Below are positions 7,188 to 15,679 of a stretch of 64,000 bases of DNA, piece by piece. The notes under the pieces were generated by a model, which made no database searches, was not told the origin of the DNA, and was given only the letters and a program-made list of their open reading frames with translations. Where the stretch lies: NCBI GenBank assembly GCA_035293805.1, contig DATGMD010000040.1:332674-396673 (forward strand), given 5' to 3'. Both the position numbers and the translations under genes were made by a program. This stretch comes from JAJPHF01 sp035293805 (GTDB taxonomy: Bacteria > Chloroflexota > UBA6077 > JAJPHF01). How positions within the stretch are numbered: position 1 is the stretch's first letter; every line of letters starts with the position of its first letter.

Positions 7188-8440
7188 TGGAAAAGATACT
7201 ACTCACGAGCGAGAGCGGGCCGGAGCGCTTCGCGGCCTACCAGGAGCAGGGCGGCTACGGCGCGTGGCGGCGGGCGGTGACGGAAGGCTCCGGCGCGGCG
7301 GTGCTGGCCACGGTGACCGAGAGCGGGCTGCGCGGGCGCGGCGGCGCGGCGTTCCCCGTGGGCCGCAAGTGGCAGTTCGCGGCCGAGGCGCCCGGCGAGC
7401 GCAAGTACGTCGTCTGCAACGGCGGCGAGGACGAGCCGGGCAGCCGCAAAGACCGCTACCTGATGGAGAACTACCCGCACAAGGTGCTGGAGGGCCTGCT
7501 GCTGGCGAGCTACGCGATCGGCGCGCGGGAAGCCTACTTGTACGTGAACCGCGAGTACGCCGCGGCGCAGGATAGCCTGCAGCGGGCGCTGGTGGAGGCG
7601 GAGGACGCGGGCTACGTCGGCGAGCGGCTGTTCGGCACCGACTACGGCATCGCCGTGCGCATCCACCAGGCCGAGACGACCTACGTGGCCGGCGAGGACT
7701 CGGCGGCGGTGGAGAGCCTGGAGGGCAAGAAGGCGCTGCCGCGGCAGAAGCCGCCCTACCCGGCGACGAATGGGCTGCACGGGATGCCGACGGTTGTGAA
7801 CAACGTCGAGACGCTGGCGAACGTACCGGCGATCGTGGCCCGCGGCGCCGAGTGGTTTCGGTCCATCGGCACGCCCGATAGTCCTGGCACGATGCTGTTC
7901 ACGACGATGGAGCGCGTGAAGCGCCCGGGCATCTACGAGCTGCCGTTCGGGACGCCGCTGCGCACCCTCTTCGAGGACTGTGCCGGGGGGCTGGACGACC
8001 CGCGGCCGTTGCGCGCCATTCTGCCCGGCGGCCCGTCGAGCGGCTTCCTCCTGCCGGACGCCCTCGACCTGCCGCTCGACTACCAGGCGTTCCGCGATGC
8101 TGGGTCGTCGCTGGGCTGTGGCGTCATGACGTTCTATCCGGCAGGCACCTGCATGGTGGAGGAGGTGCAGCGGATCGCGCAGTTCTTCGCCGCCGAGTCG
8201 TGCGGCCAGTGCCCCGCCTGTCAGATGGAGACGCAGCAGCTGGTACGGATTCTCGATCAGGTGCAGAGCGGCAAGGCGCCGGCGGCGGTGCTGGGCACCG
8301 TAGATCGCGTCATTCAGTTCGCCCGTGGCAAAGGCTTCTGCAGCCTCATCAGCATGCCCGCGGCGCCAATTCAGAGCGCGCTCAAGCTGTTCCCAGAAGA
8401 CTTCCAGCATCACGTCGAACATGGCACCTGCCCCGCGTAG
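7187..8440 (+). CDS. NuoF-like NADH-binding flavoprotein
   Basis: The 417-residue protein resembles the 51-kDa subunit of complex I and of NAD-linked hydrogenases: FMN/NADH-binding GRGGAAFPVGRKW (about 46-58), NGGEDEPGSRKDRY (about 76-89), GEDSAAVESLEGK (about 165-177), an SLBB stretch around 235-300, and the [4Fe-4S] site CGQCPAC near residue 335 with a later Cys in GFCSL. It is encoded with a NuoE-like ferredoxin and no other complex I gene. With two diiron oxygenase-like genes on either side, it most likely oxidises NADH to supply the oxygenase, replacing PaaE or BoxA-type reductases. This role is inferred from neighbourhood. Confidence 0.85.
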   Translation: MEKILLTSESGPERFAAYQEQGGYGAWRRAVTEGSGAAVLATVTESGLRGRGGAAFPVGRKWQFAAEAPGERKYVVCNGGEDEPGSRKDRYLMENYPHKVLEGLLLASYAIGAREAYLYVNREYAAAQDSLQRALVEAEDAGYVGERLFGTDYGIAVRIHQAETTYVAGEDSAAVESLEGKKALPRQKPPYPATNGLHGMPTVVNNVETLANVPAIVARGAEWFRSIGTPDSPGTMLFTTMERVKRPGIYELPFGTPLRTLFEDCAGGLDDPRPLRAILPGGPSSGFLLPDALDLPLDYQAFRDAGSSLGCGVMTFYPAGTCMVEEVQRIAQFFAAESCGQCPACQMETQQLVRILDQVQSGKAPAAVLGTVDRVIQFARGKGFCSLISMPAAPIQSALKLFPEDFQHHVEHGTCPA

Positions 8441-8468
8441 TGCTGAGTGCTGAGCGCTGAGTGCTGAG
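8441..8468 (+). repeat. four heptanucleotide units (TGCTGAG/CGCTGAG)
   Basis: Exact 7-base tandem units TGCTGAG, TGCTGAG, CGCTGAG, TGCTGAG begin immediately after the stop codon of the NuoF-like gene. They share the GCTGA core and the 7-base period with the larger elements at 3242, 6745 and 46043. Confidence 0.8.
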
Positions 8469-8517
8469 CCTGCGTGGCTCAGCCGGTGCGCGGCCTCAGG
8501 GAAAGAGGAGTAAAGTC

Positions 8518-9243
8518 ATGGCGTTTACCGACAAGGTCACGACGAAGGCCGAGTTCGAAAAGATGGACAAGGAGTACCAGGACCTGCTGGTCCGAGTGCT
8601 CACCATCCAGGCCGACTGCGAGATCGGTGGCCCGAACATCTACGTGCCCGAGGGCTGGACCGGCCACCGCGCGCCGAGCGCCTACGACCTGTGGAAGATG
8701 GGGCAGACGGCCACCGAGGAGGTCGACCACTTCCGCAAGATGAACGGGCTGCTGAACGACCTGGGCCACGACGCGACCTGGGTGATCTGGCGCCCGCGCG
8801 AGGAGCGCTACGTCGAGGCGTTCCGCGCCGGCATGCCGACCTGGGCCGACGTGGCGGTGTTCGGCTTCCTGATGGACCGCGTTGGTCGCTACCAGCTCGA
8901 GGAGTTCGAGAACTGTAGCTTCCAGCCGCTGTCCGACGTGCTGCCGGACATCATGCGCGAGGAAGTCGGCCACGTGAACTACGGCACCGCGAAGCTCGTC
9001 GAGCTGTGCCGCACGCCCGAGGGCAAGGAGGAGGCGCAGGCCGCGCTCGACCGCTGGTACCCGCTGGCGCTCGACTCCTTCGGCCAGAGCGAGTCCAAGC
9101 GCAGCGAGCGCTACATCTACTGGGGCCTCAAGCGCCGCATGAACGCCGAGCAGCGCCAGCAGTTCATCGACGAGGTGAAGCCGCTCATCGCCAAGATGGG
9201 GCTGCGCCAGCCCGACCCCGAGGCGGGTCGCAAGTACCACTAA
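8518..9243 (+). CDS. PaaA/BoxB-like ferritin-fold diiron protein, paralogue 2
   Basis: ATG 8518 follows AAGAGGAG; the product has 241 residues. It is clearly homologous to the protein at 4218-4976: the pairs DRVGRYQLEEFENCSFQPL/DRVGIYQLRSFQECSYGPL and DSFGQSESKRSER/DMFGHSDSEGSEL align by eye. Metal ligands are again complete: E35, E68-x-x-H71, D120, E149-x-x-H152. The two could form a heteromer with two active sites, or act on successive intermediates. The N-terminal half diverges most (YVPEGWTGHRAPSAYDLWKM), as expected if the substrate pockets differ. It is the last gene of the cluster. Confidence 0.85.
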   Translation: MAFTDKVTTKAEFEKMDKEYQDLLVRVLTIQADCEIGGPNIYVPEGWTGHRAPSAYDLWKMGQTATEEVDHFRKMNGLLNDLGHDATWVIWRPREERYVEAFRAGMPTWADVAVFGFLMDRVGRYQLEEFENCSFQPLSDVLPDIMREEVGHVNYGTAKLVELCRTPEGKEEAQAALDRWYPLALDSFGQSESKRSERYIYWGLKRRMNAEQRQQFIDEVKPLIAKMGLRQPDPEAGRKYH

Positions 9244-9464
9244 TCGGCTGCCAAGGGGCGATGGCAGGGTGTGGCGGCCTGCCCACACCCTAGCCAATCG
9301 TCCCCGACAAGGTACCAGACGGTCACGTGAGCAGCCGTCGCGGACGGCGGGGGCACCGCGCCCCCGCCGTCCGCGCTGGTTGGGACGCCGCCGCGCCGCG
9401 GCCCACGCAAATTTGACAGCCTCGCGTGGGCCGGCTTATCGTCTCTAACGGTAGGGAGCCGGGC

Positions 9465-9833
9465 GTGAAGAAGATCTTGCTCGCGGACGACGAGCCGGCC
9501 GTGCGCCGCCTGGTGACGGCGACGCTGGCCGACGAGACGCGCTATCAGATCCTCGAAGCCAGCGACGGGGCCGAGGCGCTGCGGCTGGCGCGGGCCGAGC
9601 GGCCCGCCATGATGCTGCTCGACGTAAACATGCCGGAGATCGACGGCTTCGAGGTGTGTCGGGTGCTCAAGTCCGACCCCGAGACGCACGAGATCGTCGT
9701 GGTGATGCTCACCGCGATGGCGCAGACGGCCGACCGCGAACGGGGGGCGGCGGTGGGCGCGGACGGCTTCTTCACGAAGCCGTTCAGTCCGTTGGCGCTG
9801 CTCGAGAAAGTGGAAGAGGTGCTGGGCGGCTAG
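9465..9833 (+). CDS. single-domain response regulator (CheY-like receiver)
   Basis: The start chosen is GTG 9465, six bases after AGGGAG; an in-frame ATG at 9426 is possible but would precede that ribosome site. The 122-residue product is one receiver domain with acidic pair D8/D9, phosphoacceptor D53 (MLLDVNMPEIDG), T83 and K105 (FFTKPF). There is no output domain and no partner kinase nearby, so it likely works in a phosphorelay or by protein contact. A strong hairpin follows at 9885-9916. Confidence 0.85.
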   Translation: MKKILLADDEPAVRRLVTATLADETRYQILEASDGAEALRLARAERPAMMLLDVNMPEIDGFEVCRVLKSDPETHEIVVVMLTAMAQTADRERGAAVGADGFFTKPFSPLALLEKVEEVLGG

Positions 9834-9884
9834 CCGGTTCCCGCACGGCGATCAGCGGCACACGGCATTTCACCGCGGCAGACG

Positions 9885-9916
9885 ACACCGCCGGGGCCGT
9901 ACAGCCCCGGCGGTGT
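9885..9916. terminator. 13-bp hairpin between convergent response regulator and clpP
   Basis: Perfect arms 9885-9897 and 9904-9916 with a 6-base loop, lying between two converging genes. There is no T-run, so it may act as a bidirectional terminator or 3' stabiliser. Confidence 0.65.
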
Positions 9917-9940
9917 CTCGCGTATCGACCGGAGGGTGGG

Positions 9941-10567
9941 CTACTTCGCCCCGTCCTTCTGCATCGCCTCCGACGGGTGGCCGATCACCTCATCGATGAT
10001 GCCGTAGTCCTTCGCCTGCTCGGGAGTCAGGAAGAAGTCGCGGTCCGAGTCACGGGCCACGCGCTCCAGCGGCTGGCCGCTGTGGAAGGCAAGGATCTCG
10101 CGGATCCGGTTCTGTAGCCGCAAGATCTCTTTGGCCTGAATCTCGATGTCGGCTGCCGTGCCCTCGAAGCCGCCGGCCGCCTGGTGGATCATAACCGTCG
10201 CGTTGGGCAGCGCGTAGCGCTTGCCCTTGGCGCCGCCGCACAGCAGCACCGCCCCCATGCTCGCGGCCATGCCGACGCAGATCGTGCTCACGTCGGGCTT
10301 GATAAGCTGCATGGTGTCGTAGATCGCTAGCCCGGATGTGATCAGGCCGCCCGGCGAGTGGATGTACATGTGGATGTCGCGCTCCGGGTCCTCGCGGTCA
10401 AGGAACAGGAGCTGCGCGATGATCAGGTTGGCGACGTGATCGTTGATTGGCGTGCCCAGAAAGACAATGCGTTCCTTCAGTAGCAGGGAATAGATATCGT
10501 AAGCCCGCTCCCCGCGGTTGGTCGTCTCGACGACCATGGGGACGAGCTGGTTGTGGAAGTCGTTCAC
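9941..10567 (-). CDS. clpP: ATP-dependent Clp protease proteolytic subunit
   Basis: GTG start at 10567 behind AGGAGG. The 208-residue protein is a full-length ClpP: VVETTNRGERAYDIYSLLLKERI, the SPGG turn (71-74), nucleophile S103 in GMAASMGA, H128 in MIHQAAGG and D177 in SDRDFFL, each offset by six from the E. coli mature numbering. It forms the barrel that degrades proteins unfolded by ClpX/ClpA in the cytoplasm. It stands alone, without clpX or tig, so this may be one of several ClpP copies. Confidence 0.95.
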   Translation of the reverse strand: MNDFHNQLVPMVVETTNRGERAYDIYSLLLKERIVFLGTPINDHVANLIIAQLLFLDREDPERDIHMYIHSPGGLITSGLAIYDTMQLIKPDVSTICVGMAASMGAVLLCGGAKGKRYALPNATVMIHQAAGGFEGTAADIEIQAKEILRLQNRIREILAFHSGQPLERVARDSDRDFFLTPEQAKDYGIIDEVIGHPSEAMQKDGAK

Positions 10568-10751
10568 GAGAGTGCCTCCTGTCGTGACACTGCGCTCGCA
10601 GACAGCTTACCACCCTGCCCCCCCGGGCCGACAACTAGCCATTTGCCGGGTGGTCCGTCGTCCACAAGCCCGGGCCGGTGGATGGCTTGCCGCGAGGGGC
10701 GGGGCCTGCCGTATCATCCGCGACGAGGCACCTCGCGGTTGGGAGAGACGG

Positions 10752-11090
10752 ATGTCGTACGTCCGCGTGATTCGGTATCGGTGGCTGCCCGGTGCCGCGG
10801 CGGAGTCGCCGCGGCTGGCGCAGGCGCTGGCGGCCAGCGTCGCCGGACAGCCGGGCAGCCGCGGCGTGCGCGTCCTCGCGGCCCTTGATGGGACCGGCGA
10901 GGGGCTGGTGGTCTTCGAGTGGGAGACGCGCGAGGCGCTGAATCGCCACCTGGCCGCGGCGAGCATCGAGGGGCTGGCGCCCTGGGCCGTGCCGCTCCTG
11001 CACTGGCGGACCGACCAGGCCTACAAGGTGCTGCCCGCTGTGGGCGCGCCGGGGGCGGCTGCCGTGTCGACGGCGAGCGGGGAGGACTAA
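10752..11090 (+). CDS. small ABM-like (dimeric alpha/beta barrel) protein
   Basis: ATG 10752 follows GGGAGAG. The 112-residue product has an N-terminal MSYVRVIRYRWLPG strand, a helix, LVVFEWETREALNRHLA and a C-terminal tail rich in Ala/Gly. This arrangement is like antibiotic-biosynthesis-monooxygenase/NIPSNAP-type ferredoxin-like barrels that often act on or bind small molecules. No catalytic residues can be assigned. A TATCAT hexamer at 10710-10715 might be its -10 element. Confidence 0.5.
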   Translation: MSYVRVIRYRWLPGAAAESPRLAQALAASVAGQPGSRGVRVLAALDGTGEGLVVFEWETREALNRHLAAASIEGLAPWAVPLLHWRTDQAYKVLPAVGAPGAAAVSTASGED

Positions 11091-11178
11091 CTTGGCTACC
11101 ATCCAGCTACTGCGCCGTTCGCGCGCGCGGGCTGGCGCCCGCGGTCCATCTACCGGCGGACGGGAGGCACGCTAGCGC

Positions 11179-12645
11179 ATGCTGGCACGAAGCGTGGTCG
11201 CGCGCTGGCCGCGCCTGGCGCCCCCGCCGCTCGCGCTGCTGGCGGTGGCGACCGGCGCGCTGGGCGGCGTCGCGCTGGTGGCGGCCTCGCCGCTCGTGCT
11301 CTTCGCCGCGCTCTGTGGGGCGGTCGCGGCCACCGCCATGCTGCGCAGTCCGCAGGTGGCGCTGCTCGGGTGCGTGGCGGTGATCTCGCTGCTGCCCTTC
11401 GGGGTGATCCCGCTGCGGCTCGGCGTTCAGCTGACCTTCCTCGACGCCACGCTGACGGTGGCGCTGCTCGTGACTCTGCTGACCTTGCTGCGCGAGCGCC
11501 GCGCCCTGGTAGCCTCGCCGTTGAACGCGCCGCTCGTCTTGTTCATCGGGCTTGCCACGGTGTCGTTTGTCGTGGGCACGAGCTTCGCCCTGTCGGCTGA
11601 GCTCGTCCGCTACTTTCTCAAGCTCGTGAACAGCGTGCTCCTCTATTTCACGATCTTGAACGTGGTGCGCACGCGGCCGCAGGTGGAGCAGCTCGCGCGG
11701 GCGCTGATCCTCGGCGGCGCGGGGGCCGCAGTCATCGCCGTCGCGCTCTATTTCGTACCGCGCACTACCGCGGTCCAGGTCCTGTCCGCCCTGCGGCCAC
11801 TGGGCTATCCGAGCGGGCCGGAGGTTCTCCGGACGATCCCGGACACGGACACGCTGCGCGCGATCGGCACGAGCATCGACCCCAACCTGCTGGGCGGCCT
11901 GCTGATGATGAGCGCGGTGCTGACCGTTGCGCAGGCGCTGGCGCCGCGGCGTGTCCTGCCCCGGCCGCTGCTCGCCATCCTCGCCGCGGTCCAGATCGTC
12001 GGCCTGGGGCTCAGCTACTCGCGGGCGGCGTGGGTTGGGCTGGCGGTGGGCGTGCTCTATCTCGCCACGTTCCGCTATCGGCGCGCGTGGGTCGTGGCGG
12101 CGGTGGCCGGGCTGGCGCTCGCCGCGGCGCCGCAGGGCAACGCCGTGCTCACTCGGTTTCTGGAAGCCTTCGGCGGCCGCGACCCCGCCACCGCGATGCG
12201 CCTCGTCGAATACTCCACGGCGACGCAGCTGATCAGCCAGTATCCGTGGTTCGGCGTTGGCTTCGGCAGCGGCCCCAACGTGCAGCTCTTCCTGGGGGTC
12301 TCCAGCCTGTACCTGCTCATCGCGGAGGAGATGGGGCTCCTGGGCCTGGCGGTGTTCCTGGGCATCGTCGCGCTCCTGCTGGTGGGCAGCCTGCGCGGGC
12401 TGGTCGCGCTGCAGCAGCCCCGCAATCAGGGGCTCGCGCTCGGGCTTCAGGCCTGCCTGGCCGCGGCGCTGACCTCCGGCCTGTTCGATCATTACTTCTT
12501 CCGCTTTCCGCACTCGCTGGCGCTGTTCTGGTGCTATGCCGCGCTGCTCTGGCTGGCGGCCACGTTGCCCGAGAGCGGCGAGCGGGCCGCGGCACCCGAC
12601 GCCGCCGTGGCCGCGGGGAGCCCTGCGCGGCCGCGTGTGCTATAG
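11179..12645 (+). CDS. O-antigen ligase/polymerase-like multi-pass membrane protein
   Basis: The 488-residue protein has about a dozen hydrophobic segments and the Wzy_C/WaaL-type signature: a large loop ending in STATQLISQYPWFGVGFGSGPN (residues roughly 340-362), SLYLLIAEEMGLLGLAVFL, and LSYSRAAWVGLAVGVLYL (about 275-292). Such proteins join glycan chains to a lipid or to each other outside the membrane. No glycosyltransferases are adjacent, so the polymer is unknown. The final codons overlap a possible extended -10 (TGCTATAGT) for the next gene. Confidence 0.75.
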   Translation: MLARSVVARWPRLAPPPLALLAVATGALGGVALVAASPLVLFAALCGAVAATAMLRSPQVALLGCVAVISLLPFGVIPLRLGVQLTFLDATLTVALLVTLLTLLRERRALVASPLNAPLVLFIGLATVSFVVGTSFALSAELVRYFLKLVNSVLLYFTILNVVRTRPQVEQLARALILGGAGAAVIAVALYFVPRTTAVQVLSALRPLGYPSGPEVLRTIPDTDTLRAIGTSIDPNLLGGLLMMSAVLTVAQALAPRRVLPRPLLAILAAVQIVGLGLSYSRAAWVGLAVGVLYLATFRYRRAWVVAAVAGLALAAAPQGNAVLTRFLEAFGGRDPATAMRLVEYSTATQLISQYPWFGVGFGSGPNVQLFLGVSSLYLLIAEEMGLLGLAVFLGIVALLLVGSLRGLVALQQPRNQGLALGLQACLAAALTSGLFDHYFFRFPHSLALFWCYAALLWLAATLPESGERAAAPDAAVAAGSPARPRVL

Positions 12646-12646
12646 T
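12638..12646 (+). promoter_or_regulatory. extended -10 element before the small winged-helix gene
   Basis: TGC directly precedes TATAGT (12641-12646). The TAG stop codon of the upstream membrane-protein gene is embedded in the hexamer. No good -35 is visible. Confidence 0.45.
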
Positions 12647-12721
12647 TTCGACTGCCGCTCGCTAGCCCCTGCTGCAGGCGGGCGAGCACCCGCGGCGGCT
12701 CGCCGAGCTTGAGGAACCCCA

Positions 12722-12958
12722 GTGAACGACGCCGCCCTCGAGTCGGCCATCCTGCGTGTGCTGGTGCGCTGGGGGACGTTGCCCGAGAGCGACCTGATCC
12801 GTTGGCTGCCGCCGCCCCAGGCCGTCGAGTTTGGCTCGGCCATCCTCCGCGCGATGGCCGACGCGGGCCTGATTACGGTGCGCGTCGTGGGCGACGAGCG
12901 CGTCATCAAGCTGACCGAGCAGGGGCGCGCGCGGGCCGGTCCGCTGGCGCCCCTATAA
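12722..12958 (+). CDS. small winged-helix-like protein
   Basis: GTG start at 12722 after GAGGAA; 78 residues. The order helix (LESAILRVLVRWGTLPESDLIRWL), helix (VEFGSAILRAMADAGLI) and a short hairpin (VRVVGDERVIKLTEQGRARA) fits a compact winged helix of the kind found in MarR/PadR-like and DNA- or protein-binding small proteins. It may be a regulator, but no target is apparent. The TAA stop lies inside a TATAAT sequence preceding the rhodanese gene. Confidence 0.55.
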   Translation: MNDAALESAILRVLVRWGTLPESDLIRWLPPPQAVEFGSAILRAMADAGLITVRVVGDERVIKLTEQGRARAGPLAPL

Positions 12959-12959
12959 T
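12954..12959 (+). promoter_or_regulatory. TATAAT -10 hexamer before the rhodanese gene
   Basis: Perfect -10 consensus 79 bases before the rhodanese ATG; its internal TAA is the stop codon of the preceding gene. No -35 consensus is seen 16-18 bases upstream. Confidence 0.45.
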
Positions 12960-13037
12960 CTGACAGCGCCGGCCGCGGGTCGGGGAGACCCGCGCCGCGA
13001 GACGGTGCGCGGCCGCGCGCCGGCAGCAGGAGGAGCG

Positions 13038-13367
13038 ATGGACGAGCAGGAGCTAGAGCCATTCGCGCGCATCAGCGCGGAAGAGGCGAAGAAGCTCATC
13101 GATCAGGGCACGGTGAAGCTCGTGGACGTCCGCGAGCCGAACGAGTGGGAGCGCGACCATCTGGCGAACGCCACGCTGCTGCCGCTCGGGAAGCTGATGC
13201 AGCAGCCGGGGGCGCTCACCGAGGACAACGTGCTGTTCTACTGCGAGATGGGGCAGCGCAGCGCCGTGGCCTGTGAGTACGCCGCGAGCCTCGGGCTGGA
13301 GCACGTCTACAACCTCGAGGGCGGGATGGCCGCCTGGCGCCAGCTCGGTTATCCCGTCGAGAAGTAG
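13038..13367 (+). CDS. rhodanese-like domain protein
   Basis: ATG 13038 follows AGGAGGAG. The 109-residue protein is a single rhodanese domain: VKLVDVREPNEWERDHL (about 27-43) and the active loop CEMGQRS with catalytic C69. Such small domains move sulfane sulfur in thiosulfate, molybdopterin or tRNA sulfur chemistry. The loop is six residues after the Cys, as in sulfurtransferases. No pathway partner is adjacent. Confidence 0.85.
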   Translation: MDEQELEPFARISAEEAKKLIDQGTVKLVDVREPNEWERDHLANATLLPLGKLMQQPGALTEDNVLFYCEMGQRSAVACEYAASLGLEHVYNLEGGMAAWRQLGYPVEK

Positions 13368-13457
13368 CCGCGCACGGTTCGGGTGGGCGGTAGCCTGGCC
13401 CGCTCTTGCCAGGAAGCGCGGCGCTGAGCCGCCGCTCGCAGGCGGGCGTGCCGCTTG

Positions 13458-14186
13458 CTAGAGAGCGGTTAGCGGCGCGGCGCGTGGCACGCGTCCCCGC
13501 ACCGCCCACAGCATGAGCCCGACGACGATCGTCGCGCCGAGTCCGAGCAGGCCGCCTTCGGGGCCGAAGGCGCCGCCGGTGAGCAGGTCCGGGCCACTCA
13601 CGCTCACGGCCAGCAGGCTATCGCGCGGCGAGCCGCTCACTGGGAGCCCGAACGCGGACCCCTCGAAGAAGTTCCAGGCGGCGTGGATCCCCACGGGCAG
13701 CGGCAGTCCGCGCCCAAGCGCGTAGGCTAGCTGCCCGATGCCCCGGGCCTTCGCCTCCTCGGCCGCGAACGACACGGCGCTGCCGCGGGCGACGAGGCAA
13801 GCGAGCGCGAAGAGCACGCCGGCGACGACGAGATTGGCGATGGCGAGGGGCGTGGCGTTCGTGTTCCAGGCGTGGGCGAGCGCGAAGGCGACCGACGAGA
13901 CAGCCGCCGCGCCCGCGCTGCCCAGCGGGCGCTGGAGGTAGCCGAGCAGGGCGCCGCGGAAGACCGCCTCTTCGACGACCGCCACGGCGATCGCGCGCCC
14001 CAGCCCGACCGCGAGCGCGATCAGCGCGCCCGCGGCGACGCCGCGCACGATCAGCCAGCCCGCTGCTAGCTCGATCACGAAGACCCCGCCGACCAGCAGC
14101 AGCCCCAGTACCGCACCAATGCCCACTTGCGCCGCCCACGCCTGCCACGCGGCCGCGGCTGGCCAGCCGTCCGCTCGCTCTCCCAT
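13458..14186 (-). CDS. CPBP-family intramembrane metalloprotease
   Basis: The 242-residue protein has 6-8 hydrophobic segments and the three CPBP (Abi/Rce1) motifs: EE at 72-73 in EEAVFRG, H105 in FALAHAWN, and H168/N172 in GIHAAWNFFEG. Bacterial members cleave within membranes or serve in bacteriocin immunity. It is transcribed away from the succinate dehydrogenase genes. Substrate unknown. Confidence 0.8.
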   Translation of the reverse strand: MGERADGWPAAAAWQAWAAQVGIGAVLGLLLVGGVFVIELAAGWLIVRGVAAGALIALAVGLGRAIAVAVVEEAVFRGALLGYLQRPLGSAGAAAVSSVAFALAHAWNTNATPLAIANLVVAGVLFALACLVARGSAVSFAAEEAKARGIGQLAYALGRGLPLPVGIHAAWNFFEGSAFGLPVSGSPRDSLLAVSVSGPDLLTGGAFGPEGGLLGLGATIVVGLMLWAVRGRVPRAAPLTAL

Positions 14187-14574
14187 GTCGGTATGCGCTC
14201 CCCGCTCGATACCGCCGCCCGGCCGCTCGTCGGGCAGCCGTCCATTCTACGCGGTTTCGCCGCCACTCGTCACCGCGCAACCCGCTGGGGCGGCGCCGCG
14301 GGGGCCGCGCGCGGCCCCCGCGGCGCGCGTACGGTGCGTGACGCCGGTTCCCCGAGGCCAGTGCGACAGTCTGGGCTGCCGGCGCGTCAGGGGCTCCCGG
14401 TTGGCGGGCCGGCCGGGATCGGCGCCGGCATGCGCTATAATGGCTCGGCGGCCGCGCTTCGGACCGTGGTGCAGCCGGCCGGTGCTACTGACAATCCCTC
14501 GCGCTCGCCAGACCTCGGCGTCCGCACGCTCACGCCTCTCCGGCGCGACGGCCGCCTCGAGGAGATCAGTGCGA
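14187..14574. promoter_or_regulatory. divergent intergenic region with TATAAT before sdhC
   Basis: This 388-base gap separates the CPBP gene (minus) from sdhC (plus). It holds a perfect TATAAT at 14436-14441, 134 bases before the sdhC ATG, without a recognisable -35, and a GAGGAG ribosome site at 14559-14564. No convincing gene is seen in the gap. Confidence 0.5.
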
Positions 14575-14949
14575 ATGAACTACCTGACGTTCGTCGGCGC
14601 GATCTTGCGCAGCCAGACCGGCGCCTGGGCGTGGCTGCTGCATCGCATCACCGGCGTGGGCGTGCTGCTGTTCCTGCTGGCACACATCATCGATACGGCG
14701 CTTATCGGTCTGGGGCCAGACGCTTACGAGCACGCGCTGAACCTGTATCGCATGCCCTTCTTCAAGCTCGGCGAGATCGCGCTCGTCTTCGCCGTCGTGT
14801 ACCACTCGGTCAACGGCGTGCGCGTCATCCTGGTGGATTTCTGGGACGCCGGCACGAAGTATCACAAGCAGCTCTTCTGGGCCAGCGTGGCGGGGACGGC
14901 GGTCCTGTTCCTGCCGGTGGCCGCCATCATGGCGAGTCGCCTGTTCTAA
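14575..14949 (+). CDS. sdhC: succinate dehydrogenase cytochrome b subunit SdhC
   Basis: ATG 14575 follows GAGGAG. The 124-residue protein has three membrane spans. LLHRITGVG near residue 21 corresponds to the quinone-site region, and H77 in HSVNGVRVILVDF matches the haem b ligand region of SdhC (H-x3-G-x-R). It anchors the SdhAB pair to the membrane with SdhD. Its catalytic partners are not adjacent but lie about 4.5 kb downstream at 19528-22004, after a second enzyme. Confidence 0.85.
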   Translation: MNYLTFVGAILRSQTGAWAWLLHRITGVGVLLFLLAHIIDTALIGLGPDAYEHALNLYRMPFFKLGEIALVFAVVYHSVNGVRVILVDFWDAGTKYHKQLFWASVAGTAVLFLPVAAIMASRLF

Positions 14950-15043
14950 GCTGCCGGCCCAGGATGGTGGGTCTGTTTGGCTTCGCCACTTACACACTAT
15001 CCCGGGCCGAGCGCATAGTCAGGCCGCGTGAGGGGGCGGGTCG

Positions 15044-15442
15044 ATGAGCATAGTCACCAACGCGTACGCGAACCGGGCGCGCCCACAGACGAGCTTCGAG
15101 GTCTACTCGTGGTTCTTCATGCGCGTCTCGGGCGTGGTGCTGCTCATCATGGTGCTCGGCCATGTGGCCATTATGCACGTCATCAACAGCGTGGACACGA
15201 TCAACTACTACTGGGTGGCGGACCGGCTGGCCACACCGTTCTGGCGCACCTACGACTGGATCGTGCTGGTGCTGGCGCTGCTGCACGGTATGAACGGCAT
15301 GCGCTGGGTCGTGGACGACCACGTCCGCTCGCGCGGCTGGCACGCGGTCTCCTTGGCTGCGCTGTGGGTCATCGCCTTCATCTTCCTGGCGCTCGGCTCC
15401 CTCGTCCTCTTCACCTTCACCCCCGTGCCGCGCCCGGCGTAA
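15044..15442 (+). CDS. sdhD: succinate dehydrogenase membrane anchor subunit SdhD
   Basis: The 132-residue protein has three spans: YSWFFMRVSGVVLLIMVLGH, YDWIVLVLALLHGMNGMR and VSLAALWVIAFIFLALGS. HGMNGMRWVVDD repeats the H-x3-G-x-R pattern seen in SdhC. It follows sdhC by 94 bases and precedes the nested first-type enzyme. Together with SdhC it should bind haem b and menaquinone or ubiquinone. Confidence 0.8.
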   Translation: MSIVTNAYANRARPQTSFEVYSWFFMRVSGVVLLIMVLGHVAIMHVINSVDTINYYWVADRLATPFWRTYDWIVLVLALLHGMNGMRWVVDDHVRSRGWHAVSLAALWVIAFIFLALGSLVLFTFTPVPRPA

Positions 15443-15553
15443 CCGCACCGCACCGCTGGCTTCCCGGCTAGCGCTGCCGCGCGCCCTCCGACCGGCGTCA
15501 TCCTCGCCGGTGATATTCGCCTGCCCCGGGGGCTATTCGCCGGGGCGCGGCTG

Positions 15554-15562
15554 TGCTACGAT
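15554..15562 (+). promoter_or_regulatory. extended -10 element before the first-type anchor gene
   Basis: TGC followed by TACGAT (15557-15562), 118 bases before ATG 15680. It may give the nested enzyme its own transcript. No -35 consensus is visible. Confidence 0.35.
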
Positions 15563-15679
15563 GCGCACATCCCGCATAGGGGAAAATCCGTCGGAAAGGA
15601 GTCGGCGTAGGATGGCGTGTGCCCGTGGGCCTGGCCGCGAGGAGAGCGTGAGGCCCGCGGAGAACAGGAGTCGAGGAGG

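Noticed and set aside
7199..8422. 407-codon antisense frame opposite the NuoF-like gene
   Set aside because: No motifs; typical high-GC shadow.
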